A DNA stretch of 64,000 nt, taken from contig CAMYON010000029.1 in assembly GCA_947260025.1 (NCBI GenBank), positions 1-64,000 of the forward strand, written 5' to 3'. Both the position numbers and the translations under genes were made by a program. This document shows positions 1 to 12,800 of the stretch, in pieces. The stretch comes from an uncultured Gammaproteobacteria bacterium (GTDB lineage: Bacteria; Pseudomonadota; Gammaproteobacteria; GCA-001735895). Under the pieces are notes generated by a model. The model ran no database searches and was not told where the DNA came from. It worked only from the letters and a program-made list of their open reading frames with translations. Numbering within the stretch: the stretch's first letter is position 1; the number at the start of each line of letters is the position of its first letter.

Positions 1-23
1 AACTGACTTAAGGGTAATTACTC

Positions 24-1142
24 ATGAAATTTAAAACTACTGCAATTGCATTGGCCGTGGCGGGAGTCGTCGCTACGCCGATGGCTGCACAAGCCGAAGG
101 CAGCATCTACGCGTCGGCTCGCGTGGGTTTCGTTAACACCGACACCGACAAGGGCGACCGACGCGAGATTGTTGCCGGAACCAACACCGCTGGCTATGCG
201 GCTAACGGCCCCTACTCGAACCTCAACGATGCTCTGGCTGGACTTGGCCGCAGCGAATGGGACACCACTAGCGCTTCTGACTCCGAAGACGACAACCAGT
301 GGGAAATTATGAGCATGGCGTCACGCTTCGGTGCCCGTGGTGAAACCGACCTCGGCAACGGTATGACCGGTTTTGGCCGTTACGAGTGGGACGTCGACTT
401 CGACAGCTCTGCTGGCGTCAAGAATCGTCATCGTTACGTCGGTGTCAAGGGTGACTTCGGTTCCGTGACCATCGGTCAAACTTACCACACCTTCTACAAC
501 CACATCGTTGGCCCGCTGGATAACCCCTGGTGGGGTTCAGGCTACTCCATGGTAGCTTACGTCGGTCGTACCGACAACGCGGCTAGCTATGCTGGCAGCG
601 CCGGCGCCATCGACTTCGGTGCAACCATTTACATGGTTTCTGACAGCGAAGAAGAAGACATCGATACCGTCGAAGCCGCCGTATCGTTTGCGGTCGGTGA
701 CCTCGGCACCGTCGGTATCGGTATGCGCGCCTTCCAGGGTGACGACGATCCGGGTACCTTCATCGACGAGGAAGAAGAAATCATCGGTGTGACCTGGTCC
801 GGCATCGGCATCGGCGACACCACGCTGGGTGTGGGTTACCAGAGCCGGGATGAAGACGACAGCATCGTGATCGACTGGGCAATCGGCAACGCCTACGTGC
901 ACGTCGAGTCGCTGAGTCTCGATGACACCGATGCGGATCCGCAGACCATCACGCTGGGTTACACCCAGAGCCTGGGTCGCAATACCACCATGTGGTATGA
1001 AATTCAGGCCACTGATCAAGACGATAATGTTGCTGGACTCACAGACGTAGACGAAGACGGACTTATCGGCGTTGGTGACACCATCGACGGAGCTCAAGAC
1101 TTCACCGTCATCCGTGCGATCCTGAAATACGACATCCTGTAA
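24..1142 (+). CDS. Gram-negative outer-membrane porin
   Basis: A 372-residue protein with a clear signal peptide (about residues 1-24, ending Ala-Gln-Ala before Glu-25) and a body of alternating short polar and hydrophobic segments rich in Asp, Gly, Tyr and Thr, as in general trimeric porins of Gammaproteobacteria. It would form a beta-barrel channel in the outer membrane for small solutes. The ATG is preceded by AAGGG about 9 bases upstream, and an intrinsic terminator follows the stop, so it is probably monocistronic. The chain ends in Asp-Ile-Leu rather than the usual C-terminal Phe. It is very acidic, with Asp/Glu clusters near residues 86-91, 208-214 and 247-252, which fits external loops. 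The family is secure; substrate specificity cannot be read. Confidence 0.88.
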   Translation: MKFKTTAIALAVAGVVATPMAAQAEGSIYASARVGFVNTDTDKGDRREIVAGTNTAGYAANGPYSNLNDALAGLGRSEWDTTSASDSEDDNQWEIMSMASRFGARGETDLGNGMTGFGRYEWDVDFDSSAGVKNRHRYVGVKGDFGSVTIGQTYHTFYNHIVGPLDNPWWGSGYSMVAYVGRTDNAASYAGSAGAIDFGATIYMVSDSEEEDIDTVEAAVSFAVGDLGTVGIGMRAFQGDDDPGTFIDEEEEIIGVTWSGIGIGDTTLGVGYQSRDEDDSIVIDWAIGNAYVHVESLSLDDTDADPQTITLGYTQSLGRNTTMWYEIQATDQDDNVAGLTDVDEDGLIGVGDTIDGAQDFTVIRAILKYDIL

Positions 1143-1170
1143 TTGCAGAAGTCGTAAAGCAGTACTTGAA

Positions 1171-1194
1171 GGGCTCCCTCGGGAGCCCTTTTTT
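1171..1194 (+). terminator. Intrinsic terminator of the porin gene
   Basis: A perfect 8-bp stem (GGGCTCCC / GGGAGCCC) with a 2-base apex is followed at once by six T residues, 28 bases after the porin stop codon. This is a textbook rho-independent terminator. The next gene converges from the other strand at 1216. Confidence 0.9.
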
Positions 1195-1215
1195 ATTGCG
1201 CGGGCATTTGGCAGG

Positions 1216-2073
1216 CTAGAAATTACGTTTTTTGGGGCGCCAGAATTCCATGCGTTTATATTTGAAGAACAGTTGCTTGCCGAGCACGTCTTTGGCCGCC
1301 CATTGCCGATCGCGTAACTTTGGCGCCAGCCGGTGCAGGTTGGGAATGCCGTAGGCCGCGCCGTCGTCCTCCGCGATTTCTTTCTCGATGCGATCGAAAT
1401 AGTGCGTCTGCCCATCTCCCCAGGTCGCCTGCTCCGGGATGTCGAGAAAATCGTAGATCCTGCCCAGCACGGTCTCCGGGTCGCTGACCAGATCGCTGCG
1501 TTCGATTAGCAGCAGGTTGTCGCGATTCTTACCCTGCCAGGTTTGTTTCAGGTTTTGATAGCACCAGCCGACGCTGGTCGGGATTTTCGGGTCCATCATC
1601 GCCGCGCAGCGGTTGGCATCGGATAATTCCGCGCGCTGGTTACGCAGGAATTCGTCGATAAACGAGACGTAGTCGGGATTGCCACGGATCAGCATGATGA
1701 ACGAGGCCAGGCAGTCGGCGATGTCGTCCACCGGGCAGATCACTTTCATTTCCTCGCCCAGCACGTCACGCGCGGCATCGATCGCATCGTTCATATGCCA
1801 GGCCCAGGACTTGTCGATGATACAGGGCTCGGCGCGATGCTGGTACATACCGTCGCGAATCCCGCGCCAGACGTTGGGCAACTGTTCGGGATGCTTGTAG
1901 GCGCGCAGCGTGACCGTGTTCACGCGCCACTTGGCCAGCACCTCGCTGATGATTTCAGACAGCGGCGACGCCGGCGACACGTGAATGTTTTCATTCTGGT
2001 TGAGAATCTCGCCCAGCACGGTGCTGCCGGTACGCGGCAGGCCGGCGAGATAAAAAAATTTCTTGGATTCCAC
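1216..2073 (-). CDS. Sulfotransferase family protein
   Basis: A 285-residue protein starting with a short beta strand and the motif LPRTGST (residues 12-18), the 5'-phosphosulfate-binding loop of PAPS-dependent sulfotransferases. A later segment, VICPVDDIADCLASF, lies where the 3'-phosphate-binding site is expected. Its role is transfer of sulfuryl from PAPS to a hydroxyl or amine acceptor that cannot be predicted. The tail is basic (RRPKKRNF-like). It stands alone, convergent with the porin gene and divergent from yciB, with about 115 bases shared upstream. No signal peptide is visible, so it is probably cytoplasmic. Confidence 0.8.
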   Translation of the reverse strand: MESKKFFYLAGLPRTGSTVLGEILNQNENIHVSPASPLSEIISEVLAKWRVNTVTLRAYKHPEQLPNVWRGIRDGMYQHRAEPCIIDKSWAWHMNDAIDAARDVLGEEMKVICPVDDIADCLASFIMLIRGNPDYVSFIDEFLRNQRAELSDANRCAAMMDPKIPTSVGWCYQNLKQTWQGKNRDNLLLIERSDLVSDPETVLGRIYDFLDIPEQATWGDGQTHYFDRIEKEIAEDDGAAYGIPNLHRLAPKLRDRQWAAKDVLGKQLFFKYKRMEFWRPKKRNF

Positions 2074-2188
2074 GCTGATTGCAGGCTTGTCTAACGAACT
2101 CCGAGCTTATCATCGCGCCGTAGAATAGTCACCAGAGGCGGCTTTTTTGGGTTAAAATGCGCCTTGCTTTTAACCGACTCCACCTCGA

Positions 2189-2839
2189 ATGAAACAACTC
2201 TTCGACTTTTTCCCGATACTGCTGTTCTTCATCCTGTACAAGTTTTACCTGGACCTGCCGGACGAACTGATTCTCGGTATCAATGCCTGGGTGCCGCTGA
2301 TGGAGTTGACACCCGGGGAATCGAGCGACGCGATCTACCTGGCCACGCTGGCCGCGATCCTGGCGACGCTGATCCAGGTGGCGGCGGCCGCGATCGTGGT
2401 CAAAAAAGTCGAAAAGATGCCGCTGATTACGCTGGCGCTGTTAGTCTTTTTCGGCGGCGCGACGCTGGCGCTGAAAGACCCGCTGTTCATCCAGTGGAAG
2501 CCGACCGCGATCAACTGGCTGTTTGGGCTGGTGTTCCTCGGCAGTCATCTGATCGGCGACAAGCCATTGATCCAGCGCATGATGGGCAAGGCGATCGAGA
2601 TCCGTGAGCAGCGCGTCTGGCTGCAGCTCAACCTGGCCTGGGTCGGCTTTTTCGTCGTCGCCGGCATCGCCAACATGATCGTCGCGCCGGAGATCGACCC
2701 GCTCGGGCTGCAGTTCAGCGAGGATACCTGGGTCGATTTCAAACTGTTCGGACTGATGGGCATGACGCTCGCGTTCGTTGTCGCACAGGCGTTTTACCTC
2801 GCGCGCTACATGCCCAACACAGATGAGGAAACCAGCTAA
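2189..2839 (+). CDS. yciB: Inner-membrane intracellular septation protein YciB
   Basis: A 216-residue polytopic membrane protein beginning [18 protein letters not shown], the characteristic opening of the YciB/IspZ family, with about five or six hydrophobic segments. In Enterobacteria the family affects cell-envelope synthesis and septation; the exact biochemical role is unsettled. It is longer than the E. coli protein (179 aa) because of an extended first loop. Its stop overlaps the ATG of yciI by one base, giving a translationally coupled yciB-yciI pair as in many relatives. A possible -10 (TAAAAT) lies at 2153-2158. Confidence 0.88.
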   Translation: MKQLFDFFPILLFFILYKFYLDLPDELILGINAWVPLMELTPGESSDAIYLATLAAILATLIQVAAAAIVVKKVEKMPLITLALLVFFGGATLALKDPLFIQWKPTAINWLFGLVFLGSHLIGDKPLIQRMMGKAIEIREQRVWLQLNLAWVGFFVVAGIANMIVAPEIDPLGLQFSEDTWVDFKLFGLMGMTLAFVVAQAFYLARYMPNTDEETS

Positions 2840-3138
2840 TGTTATACAGTATCGTCGGCATCGATAACGAAAACAGTCTCGAGGCCCGCATGTCGGTGCG
2901 CGCCGATCACGTGGCGCGCCTGAACGCGCTCAAGAATGAAGGCCGATTGATCATTGCCGGGCCCAATCCCGCGATCGACAGCCCCGATCCCGGCGAGGCC
3001 GGATTCAGCGGCAGTATCATCATCGCGGAATTCGATTCGCTGGCGGCCGCCCGCGCCTGGGCTGACGAAGATCCCTATATCAAGGCGGGCGCCTACGCCG
3101 AAGTTACGGTGAAACCTTTCAACAAGGTCCTGCCCTGA
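2839..3138 (+). CDS. yciI: YciI-like protein
   Basis: A 99-residue YciI-family protein: [17 protein letters not shown], then [22 protein letters not shown] and a C-terminal half with [16 protein letters not shown] and DPYIKAGAY. These match the ferredoxin-like YciI fold with its conserved His-Asp pair (here in ADH at about 23-25). The family is small and cytoplasmic and has no firmly assigned reaction; the His/Asp pair suggests an enzyme. It directly follows yciB with a one-base overlap. Length is usual for the family. Confidence 0.87.
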   Translation: MLYSIVGIDNENSLEARMSVRADHVARLNALKNEGRLIIAGPNPAIDSPDPGEAGFSGSIIIAEFDSLAAARAWADEDPYIKAGAYAEVTVKPFNKVLP

Positions 3139-3243
3139 AACACCGGCTGCGGGAGCGCACCGACAATTAGCGCTCCGCGTACGCAGCAATGCGAAGCGTC
3201 GTAACGCTACTAAACGGGAAGGCCCCGGGTAAAACAGGCAGGG

Positions 3244-3753
3244 CTAGAGGGACTTGCTGGGGCTCTCGAGATTGTCGCTGATTTCACGCAACAGCATATC
3301 TTCGGATTCGATGCGCTCCGCCATCGCTTCGCCGATCGATGACAGGTCCTGGTAAAGGTCGAGAATGCTGTCGGCCTCGTCGGCACCCTCGTACTTGTCG
3401 TTAAAATCGACGAACAGTTGCGTGGTTTCGGAAATCGACGGGTAAACCCGGTCGGCTACCATCTTGATATTTCCGCGCCGCTCCTTGCCGTCGATGATTC
3501 GTTCATAAATCTCGAAGTGACCCATCGCGGTGTAGTCGACCAGCTGCTGGTTAAAGTTGCGCAGGTTATGAATCACGGTTTCCGCCGGCACCTCGCTCGA
3601 CTCGAGTTCCGCCAGTTCGCACATCGACACCAGCACCTGCTGCCTTTCCTCCAGCAGGCTGCTTATCGTATGCGTCTGCCGGGTACGTCGATTTTCTTCG
3701 GCCGATATTCTCTCGGCTATCTGCGCTATCTTGTCAATTTGTGATTCGCTCAC
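3244..3753 (-). CDS. rsd: Rsd/AlgQ family anti-sigma factor
   Basis: A 169-residue, mostly helical protein. Its central part matches the Rsd/AlgQ family: LLEERQQVLVSMCEL, then FNQQLVDYTAMGHFEIYERI (E. coli Rsd has a very similar QSLVDYLSAGHFSIYERI block), and a C-terminal LSSIGEAMAERIESEDMLL. Rsd binds region 4 of the housekeeping sigma factor and helps shift RNA polymerase to alternative sigma factors; AlgQ does the same in Pseudomonas. It is a single gene, divergent from slyX. Its partner RpoS is encoded in this same window but is frameshifted. Confidence 0.85.
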   Translation of the reverse strand: MSESQIDKIAQIAERISAEENRRTRQTHTISSLLEERQQVLVSMCELAELESSEVPAETVIHNLRNFNQQLVDYTAMGHFEIYERIIDGKERRGNIKMVADRVYPSISETTQLFVDFNDKYEGADEADSILDLYQDLSSIGEAMAERIESEDMLLREISDNLESPSKSL

Positions 3754-3906
3754 GGGGGAACCTCATTCTTATTACTGCCATGTAACCTGCGAACAGGTTG
3801 CTATGCGCGTATTATGCGATTGAATTCGCTATCGGTAAACCACCATTATATATATTGGCCCGGATAATTTTTGTTAAACTCGTCGGATTTGGCAAGGGCT
3901 ATTTCC

Positions 3907-4125
3907 GTGAATGATTCACTTCTGGCCAGGCTGGAGCGTCTCGAAGCGCTTTACAGCGAGCAGGAATACACCGTCCAGGCATTAAACGACGTGATTGCGA
4001 CTCAGGATCGCGAGATTACCAACCTTACCCTCGGCATCGAGCGACTCAAGGAACAGCTCAAGACGCTCGGGGCAGAAACCTCCAGCGACATTAGTTCCGA
4101 AATCGAGAAGCCGCCGCATTATTGA
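3907..4125 (+). CDS. slyX: SlyX family protein
   Basis: A small all-helical protein of 72 residues: SLLARLERLEALYSEQEYT then ALNDVIATQDREI, the coiled-coil pattern of SlyX, ending in Pro-Pro-His-Tyr as is typical. The GTG at 3907 is preferred because the SlyX domain begins there; a TTG at 3871 would add 12 unrelated residues. Function is unknown in the family beyond its name. The stop overlaps the start of rsmJ (ATGA), so the two genes are translationally coupled. Confidence 0.86.
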   Translation: MNDSLLARLERLEALYSEQEYTVQALNDVIATQDREITNLTLGIERLKEQLKTLGAETSSDISSEIEKPPHY

Positions 4126-4826
4126 TGAATCCGCGCGCCGCTCTCGCCCGGGATACCCTGCCTGCGCTCGCACGCCAGGCGCCGATCGAGCTCGAAATCG
4201 AAACCGACGACGGGGGTGTCGTTATCCGCCTGCCACAGGCGCCGCTGTCGTTTCATCATAGCTTCACCAGCGGCGCGCTCGCCAAACGCGCGAGGCAATC
4301 GAAACAGGCGCTGCTCAGGGCCTGTAACAATAAGGCTCGCAGTATCCGCCAGGTACTCGATCTGACCGCCGGTTGGGGCGCGGATAGCCTGACCCTCGCC
4401 TGCCATGGACAGCAGGTCACGCTGCTGGAGCAGAATCGGCTGATCTATACCATCCTCGATTATTCACTGCAATGCCTGGCGTACGAGTCGGCCAGCAGCG
4501 AGGTCGCTGGGCGTATGCGACTCGAACAGGCTGAGGCCGGCGCTTACCTGCGCAAGCTTGCCGACGATCACGCTTTCGACTGTATCTATCTCGATCCGAT
4601 GTTTCCGAATCATAAATCCAGCGCCAAGCCTGCCAAGGAAATGCAAATTCTGCAGGCGCTAACCACCAACCTCGATATCGAGTCCTGCTTCGAGCTGGCG
4701 CTGCAAAAAGCCCGCAGGCGCGTCGTGGTTAAACGGCCGGCAAAGGCGCCTGATCTGACCGCGATCAAGCCCGACGTCGTTTACCGTGAAAAAACAATTC
4801 GTTTCGACGTCTATTTGACCGGCTAG
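4122..4826 (+). CDS. rsmJ: 16S rRNA m2G1516 methyltransferase RsmJ
   Basis: A 234-residue class I SAM-dependent methyltransferase. The SAM-binding motif DLTAGWGADSLTLA follows an N-terminal region with PLSFHHSF, and the catalytic-site block YLDPMFPNHKSSAKPAKEM plus RVVVKRPAKAP and RFDVYLTG are hallmarks of RsmJ (YhiQ). It methylates G1516 of 16S rRNA in the small subunit. It overlaps slyX by four bases. Its end is followed by about 48 bases and then the convergent yajQ, with no obvious terminator. Confidence 0.88.
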   Translation: MMNPRAALARDTLPALARQAPIELEIETDDGGVVIRLPQAPLSFHHSFTSGALAKRARQSKQALLRACNNKARSIRQVLDLTAGWGADSLTLACHGQQVTLLEQNRLIYTILDYSLQCLAYESASSEVAGRMRLEQAEAGAYLRKLADDHAFDCIYLDPMFPNHKSSAKPAKEMQILQALTTNLDIESCFELALQKARRRVVVKRPAKAPDLTAIKPDVVYREKTIRFDVYLTG

Positions 4827-4874
4827 TCGGCATCGTGCAGCGGGGCGAATATTGGCATCGGGCCGGCGCCGACA

Positions 4875-5357
4875 CTAGTCCCGGAAATTGTTGAACTGTA
4901 GCGGGATTCCAAGCCCGGCCTCGCGCAGGTTTTGCATGACTTGCTGCAGGTCGTCCCGCTTCTTGCCAGTAACCCTGAGTTGCTCACCCTGGATCGCGGC
5001 CTGTACCTTGAGCTTGCTGTCCTTGATCAGTTTTACCATCTTGCGCGCCAGATCCTTGTCCAGACCCTCGCGCACGGTCACCGGCTGGCGTGCACGCTTG
5101 TTCATCTCGACAATATCGCCGAACTCGAGACAGTCGACATCGATGCCGCGTTTCGACATTTTCTCTTTGAGTATGGGCACCATTTGCTTGACCTGGAATT
5201 CCGACTCGGCTTCCAGCGCTAACTGGTTGCCGGCCTGCTCGATACGTGCATTCGAACCCTTGAAATCATAACGGGTGCCGATTTCGCGATTCGCCTGGTC
5301 GAGCGCATTACTCAACTCGTGGTGGTCGACTTCGGAGACAACATCGAATGAAGGCAT
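4875..5357 (-). CDS. yajQ: YajQ family nucleotide-binding protein
   Basis: A 160-residue protein of the YajQ family, recognisable from MPSFDVVSEVDHHELSNAL, RYDFKGSNARI and the C-terminal KKRDDLQQVMQ followed by LGIPLQFNNFRD. Members bind nucleotides, and the Xanthomonas and Pseudomonas homologues bind cyclic di-GMP. A c-di-GMP link would suit this window, which also encodes a diguanylate cyclase and a PilZ protein, but that is inference. It lies 13 bases downstream of the Rieske-like gene, so the two are likely cotranscribed. Confidence 0.92.
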   Translation of the reverse strand: MPSFDVVSEVDHHELSNALDQANREIGTRYDFKGSNARIEQAGNQLALEAESEFQVKQMVPILKEKMSKRGIDVDCLEFGDIVEMNKRARQPVTVREGLDKDLARKMVKLIKDSKLKVQAAIQGEQLRVTGKKRDDLQQVMQNLREAGLGIPLQFNNFRD

Positions 5358-5370
5358 ATTACTATCCTGC

Positions 5371-5898
5371 TCAGGGTCTGATCGTTAAGGTACTGAAATC
5401 CGTGGCAAAATTATAATCCGGAACATCCAGATTCCGAAACTTGTTTGCGCCCTTCAATGCCCTGCCGGCATAATCGTAGCGCGCCGCACTGCAGACTTCC
5501 CCGAGTTCCTTGCCGACAGCCGCAACCGGGCAGCCAAGATCGGTGCCGATCGCGTAGCTTACAAAATATCCGGGATGCCTCGAACGCAGGGGATTTCGCG
5601 CGAATTCAGGTTGACGGCTGTCGTCGGACCCCGGGTCCTGCAGATTATTCCCGGAATTCTCCAGTGCGGCAATGGTCTCGTCGGAACGCTTGATCACCAC
5701 TATCGCCAGGTTATCCTGACGTAATACTTCGACTCGATCGACAGCGAGATCGCGCAGACTGAAGCGGTAGGACTCCTGGATACCGGAGGGACGGATATCG
5801 ACCGCGAAATCGAGCAGGGTGTAAAGAAACGCGAAGACAATAAAGACAGCGCAGTACCTGATCAACGTTAACAGTAACTTTCTTTTCGCTAAACTCAC
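5371..5898 (-). CDS. Membrane-anchored Rieske-fold-like protein lacking Fe-S ligands
   Basis: A 175-residue protein with one N-terminal membrane segment (about residues 9-33) and a periplasmic domain. That domain reads like a Rieske domain of a bc1 complex. Residues 62-79 resemble the strand after the hinge. G118-T-D120-L-G-C123 lies where box I (C-x-H-x-G-C) should be, and E134-V-C136-S137 followed by RYDYAGRALKG lies where box II (C-P-C-H-G-S with RYD.SGR) should be; NLDVPDYNF matches the usual NLEVP.Y.F. All four cluster ligands (two Cys, two His) are replaced, but both disulfide-forming Cys remain (C123, C136). So it probably keeps the fold without a [2Fe-2S] cluster. It sits upstream of yajQ with a 13-base gap. 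Function unknown. Confidence 0.6.
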   Translation of the reverse strand: MSLAKRKLLLTLIRYCAVFIVFAFLYTLLDFAVDIRPSGIQESYRFSLRDLAVDRVEVLRQDNLAIVVIKRSDETIAALENSGNNLQDPGSDDSRQPEFARNPLRSRHPGYFVSYAIGTDLGCPVAAVGKELGEVCSAARYDYAGRALKGANKFRNLDVPDYNFATDFSTLTIRP

Positions 5899-6001
5899 TT
5901 GTGACGCTCGTTTGGGTTCGCTGTGCCAGTCACTTAAATCTGTCGACAGTCGAGCTGCCGGGCCAGAGTTGCGACCACCGGCATCGCGTCAAGCCGTAAA
6001 C

Positions 6002-6322
6002 TTACCCGAGTACAACGTCCTCACCGGCCTGCTCGCTACAGTAGCGACCCAGGCAACTGAATAGCTCCTCGCCGCTTCCCTGTAAGCGCCAGCACTCCCC
6101 GGCAGCATCGTAATCGAAATGATAACCGCCCGAGCGGGCCGCAACCCAGATTTGGGTCAGCGGGGCCTGCTTGTTGACAATAATCTGGCTGCCGTCGGCA
6201 AATTCCAGCGTCAGGATACCGCCCGCGTTGTCGTAGTCGATATCGACACCGCAATCCTCGATCGCCTCCTCGATTGCGACCATGGTGTCCTCGGCTATCT
6301 GGTCGAAATCGGACTCATTCAT
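6002..6322 (-). CDS. cyaY: Iron-sulfur cluster assembly protein CyaY (frataxin)
   Basis: A 106-residue bacterial frataxin: an acidic N-terminal helix (MNESDFDQIAEDTMVAIEEA) followed by the beta-sheet core with GGILTLEFADGSQIIVNKQ, PLTQIWVAARSGGYHF and DAAGECW. CyaY binds iron through the acidic ridge and modulates cysteine desulfurase activity on IscU in the cytoplasm. The ATG at 6322 is chosen because the family begins with this helix. The start lies inside the 3' end of msrB (8-base overlap), so the two genes are coupled. Confidence 0.9.
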   Translation of the reverse strand: MNESDFDQIAEDTMVAIEEAIEDCGVDIDYDNAGGILTLEFADGSQIIVNKQAPLTQIWVAARSGGYHFDYDAAGECWRLQGSGEELFSCLGRYCSEQAGEDVVLG

Positions 6323-6699
6323 CGCCGACAGCCTCGAAATCGAGCGACAGCGAATTGATGCAATAGCGCTTGCCCGTGCTGTCCGCGGGTCCGTCGTCGA
6401 ATACATGGCCGAGATGGCTGCCGCAGCGATCACACATGGCCTCGACCCGGCGCATGCCGAGGCTGCTGTCTTCCTCGTAGCGAATAACCTGGTCCGAGGC
6501 GGGCCTGTCGAACGAGGGCCAGCCTGAGCCCGAATCATACTTGTCGGTGGAAGCGAACAACAACTCGCCACAGCATTTGCATAGGTACTTGCCTGTCTGG
6601 TGGTTATGGTAGTACTCGCCACTGAACGGCGGTTCGGTGCCCTTCTCGCGGCACACCCGGTACTCTTCGGCACTCAGCTTACTGCGCCACTGTTCATCG

Positions 6700-6707
<8 letters not shown>
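6315..6707 (-). CDS. msrB: Peptide-methionine (R)-S-oxide reductase MsrB
   Basis: A 130-residue MsrB. Zinc-binding cysteines are C43/C46 (CKCC) and C92/C95 (CDRC), the substrate site is GSGWPSF, and the catalytic Cys is C116 in RYCINS. It reduces methionine-R-sulfoxide in proteins. The start at 6707 (MNDDEQW) matches family length; reading further upstream would only add sequence from the neighbouring gene. It overlaps the upstream membrane-protein gene by 8 bases and cyaY by 8 bases, forming a tight minus-strand run from ligA. Confidence 0.93.
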
Positions 6708-9825
<3,118 letters not shown>

Positions 9826-9826
<1 letters not shown>

Positions 9827-12800
9827 TACTGTACCCCGGCAAGGACCACCGCTTCACCGACGTCTACCGATACCAGGCGGGAAACTCCGGGTTCGTGCAT
9901 GGTCACACCGTTCAGGTTCTGTGCGATTTCCATGGTTATCTTGTTGTGTGTAATCATGATGAATTGCACCTGCTCCGACATTTCCGCAACCATGGTGCAG
10001 AAACGCCCGACGTTAGCGTCGTCCAGCGGCGCGTCGACTTCGTCCAGCATGCAGAAGGGCGATGGATTGAGCTCGAAGATCGCGAAGATCAGGGCAACCG
10101 CGGTCAGCGCCTTTTCGCCACCGGACAGCAACTGCAGGTTGGTAATGCGCTTGCCCGGCGGTCTTGCCATGATCTGGACGCCGGTGTTGAGTAAATCGTT
10201 CTCGGTCATTTCGAGGTGCGCTTCTCCGCCGCCGAAGAGTCTCGGGAATCTTTCGCCGAGACGAGTGTTAACCTGCTCGAAGGTTTCCTTGAAACGATCC
10301 CTGGTTTCGCGATCGATCTTGCGGATCGCGTCCTCGAGCGTTTCGAGGGCAGAGATCAGGTCCGCGTGCTGGGCGTCCAGATACTGCTTGCGTTCCGCCT
10401 GTTCCTGGTATTCCTCGATCGCCGCCAGGTTGATCGGACCCAGCCGCTCGATGCGATTGTTCAGCTTATCCAGGCGCCGGCTCCATTCCTGCAAATCGGC
10501 TTCCGGGTCGAGGTTTTGCTGCAACTCGTCCATATCCTGGCCGGACTTCTGCAGCTGCTCTTCGATCGTGGTGCCACGGATTCTGGCTTCCTGCAGCTGC
10601 AGTCGTTCCTGCTCGAGCTCGTTACGCATTTCATCGACGCGATGCTGCTGCTTGTGGCGCTCACCTTCCAGCTCACGCTGGCGATGATCGAGCTCGCTGA
10701 CCTTCTGCTGCGACTGCTGGAGTTCCTGCTCGTTCTGATTGCGCTGCTGCAACAACTCCTGCAGCGCAGATTCGAGCTCGACGATCGGGTCATCGGCACC
10801 ATTGATCGCGCTGTCGAGTTCTTCGATTCGCCGAGTAAACTGTTCGTTTTGCTGTCTGATCCGATCGATATTTGACGACGTTGCGCGCTGTTCCGATTCC
10901 AGCGCCTGATGTTTAATCTGCTGCTCGTGCGCGCTTTCCTGCGCCTGCTGCAGGTTTTCACGACTGTCGGCAAGTTTCTGTTGTAACTGGGTTTTTTGCT
11001 CTAGCAGGCCGCTTTCCAGTTCCGACATTTGTGTAATCTGCGCCAGAAAGTCGTTGCGCTTGGCGCTGTTAGACTGCAGTTCGGTGGTGTGCCCGGCTTT
11101 TAAATCGTCGAGCTCTGTCAATTCGCCATTTATTTGTTGGCGCCGATTCTGCACCTGCTCCGCGTGGCTCAACTGCTCCCCCAGTTGCTGACGCAGCTCG
11201 GATAGCTGATGCTGTAAACCGGCAAGCAACTGCTGATCCCGATCCCATTCCTGCTCCAGCAGCTGCAGGCGCTGGCGGTCCCCGTCATAACGCGATTTCA
11301 GGGCCATCGCGGATTGAGTGATGTTGCCCAGGCGCTGCTGGATATCCTCGATTTCCTGGGACCGCGCGAGCATGCCGGCGTGTTCGTCTTCGTCTCCCAG
11401 CTGCAGCAACCAGTTACCGCCAGCCCACAGGCCCTGCGGCGTCACCAGGCTTTCGCCCGATTTCAACTGCGGTCGCTTGGCGCGCAAATCTTCCAGGTCG
11501 GGGCATAGATAAATGCCTTCGAGAATAGCCGACAGGTCGACTTCACAATCGACCAGATCGGCCAGCCTGCCCCAGTTGCGCTCGGCCGCGCGTGCCGCTA
11601 CCGGTTCGCAATCGAACACCGTCAGATTATGATTCGGCACAAACGCGTCCGGTATCACTTCCCCCGGCTGCACGCAATAGGCGCCGAGATACGGTGCCAG
11701 CACGACTTCGAGCGCCTTTTCGATATTGCCCTTGGCCTTGATCAGACCGGCCAGGCGCCGGGTCGAATCGATATTGTTGCGTTGCAACCAGTCCTTGATT
11801 TCATCGCTGGTTTCGGCAAGCACGTGTTGCTGCAGGGCTTCCAGTGAACTCAGACGACCGCGCAGGGTCTGCACCTGGTTACGACGCTCATCGAGCTCGT
11901 TGGACGAATGCTCGCAGCTGCCGCGCAGTTTTTGAATTTCGTCGGCGCGGGCCTGCAATTGCGCCATGGTCGCGGCATATTCCTCCGACCTGGCATCGAC
12001 ATTAGCCTGGAGCTCATCGATTTCCTGGGCCGCGGCGGTCGCGTCGAGCGTGTCGAGTTCCTGTTGCAGCCTCGTGCGCTGCTGGTCGGTGCGCTGCACC
12101 TGGCGCTCGATGTGCTCGATACCCCGGTTTTCGATCTGGGCGGCCTCGTGCACCTGGTGAAACTCTCGCCGAAACTGATCCCACAGCTCCTGCCATTCCT
12201 GCATTTTCTGTTCTGCCTGCTCCAGCGCCTGTTGCTGCTGCTGCAAATTATCGCCGCTGGTTTCGAGCCCCGGTGCAATTTCTTCGAGCTGCTGCTTCAG
12301 CTGCTGCAATCGAGCCTCGTCGCTGGTCAGGATTTTCTGCGCATCCTGCAGCGATTGCTCGATGCCCGCCAGTTCCTGGCGATTAAGCTGGCGCAGGTTC
12401 TTCTGGTGCTCTATCGCCTGTTCCTTGCCGGAAATCTCCGAACCAAGCTTGTAATAGCGCCCCTGCACCTCGTTATGCTGCTCGCTGGCCTCGGTCAGTT
12501 GCTGCCGTGATTGCTCGATTTCTCGTTCGGTTTCGCGCAATGCCGCGGTGCGTTCTTCCATGGCGTTCTCGGAACTGGCGAGCTTGCGCCGCTGCACCTC
12601 GAATTCGTCGTCGAAGACCTGTTTCTGTAACAGCAGGCTTTCGGCTTCGAGCCGGCGCTGATCCTGTTTCAGTGTCTTGTACTTCTCCGCGGTTTTCGAT
12701 TGCCGATCGAGCCGGGTCAATTGCTTGTCGATCTCTTCGATCAAATCGATCAGGCGATCGAGATTTTCGCGCGAATGCCTGATACGCGTCTCGGTTTCGC

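Noticed and set aside
537-1415. Long open frame (292 codons) antisense to the porin gene
   Set aside because: It runs through the porin coding sequence and into the 3' end of the sulfotransferase gene without recognisable protein features; the porin and sulfotransferase frames explain the sequence.
3139-3243. Hairpin between yciI and rsd (GGAGCGC/GCGCTCC) as terminator
   Set aside because: The 7-bp stem has an 11-base loop and no T tract on either strand, so it was not called.
3820-3853. Promoter before slyX (TTGAAT and a TATATA stretch)
   Set aside because: The spacing between the boxes is about 20 bases or more, too long for a confident sigma-70 call.
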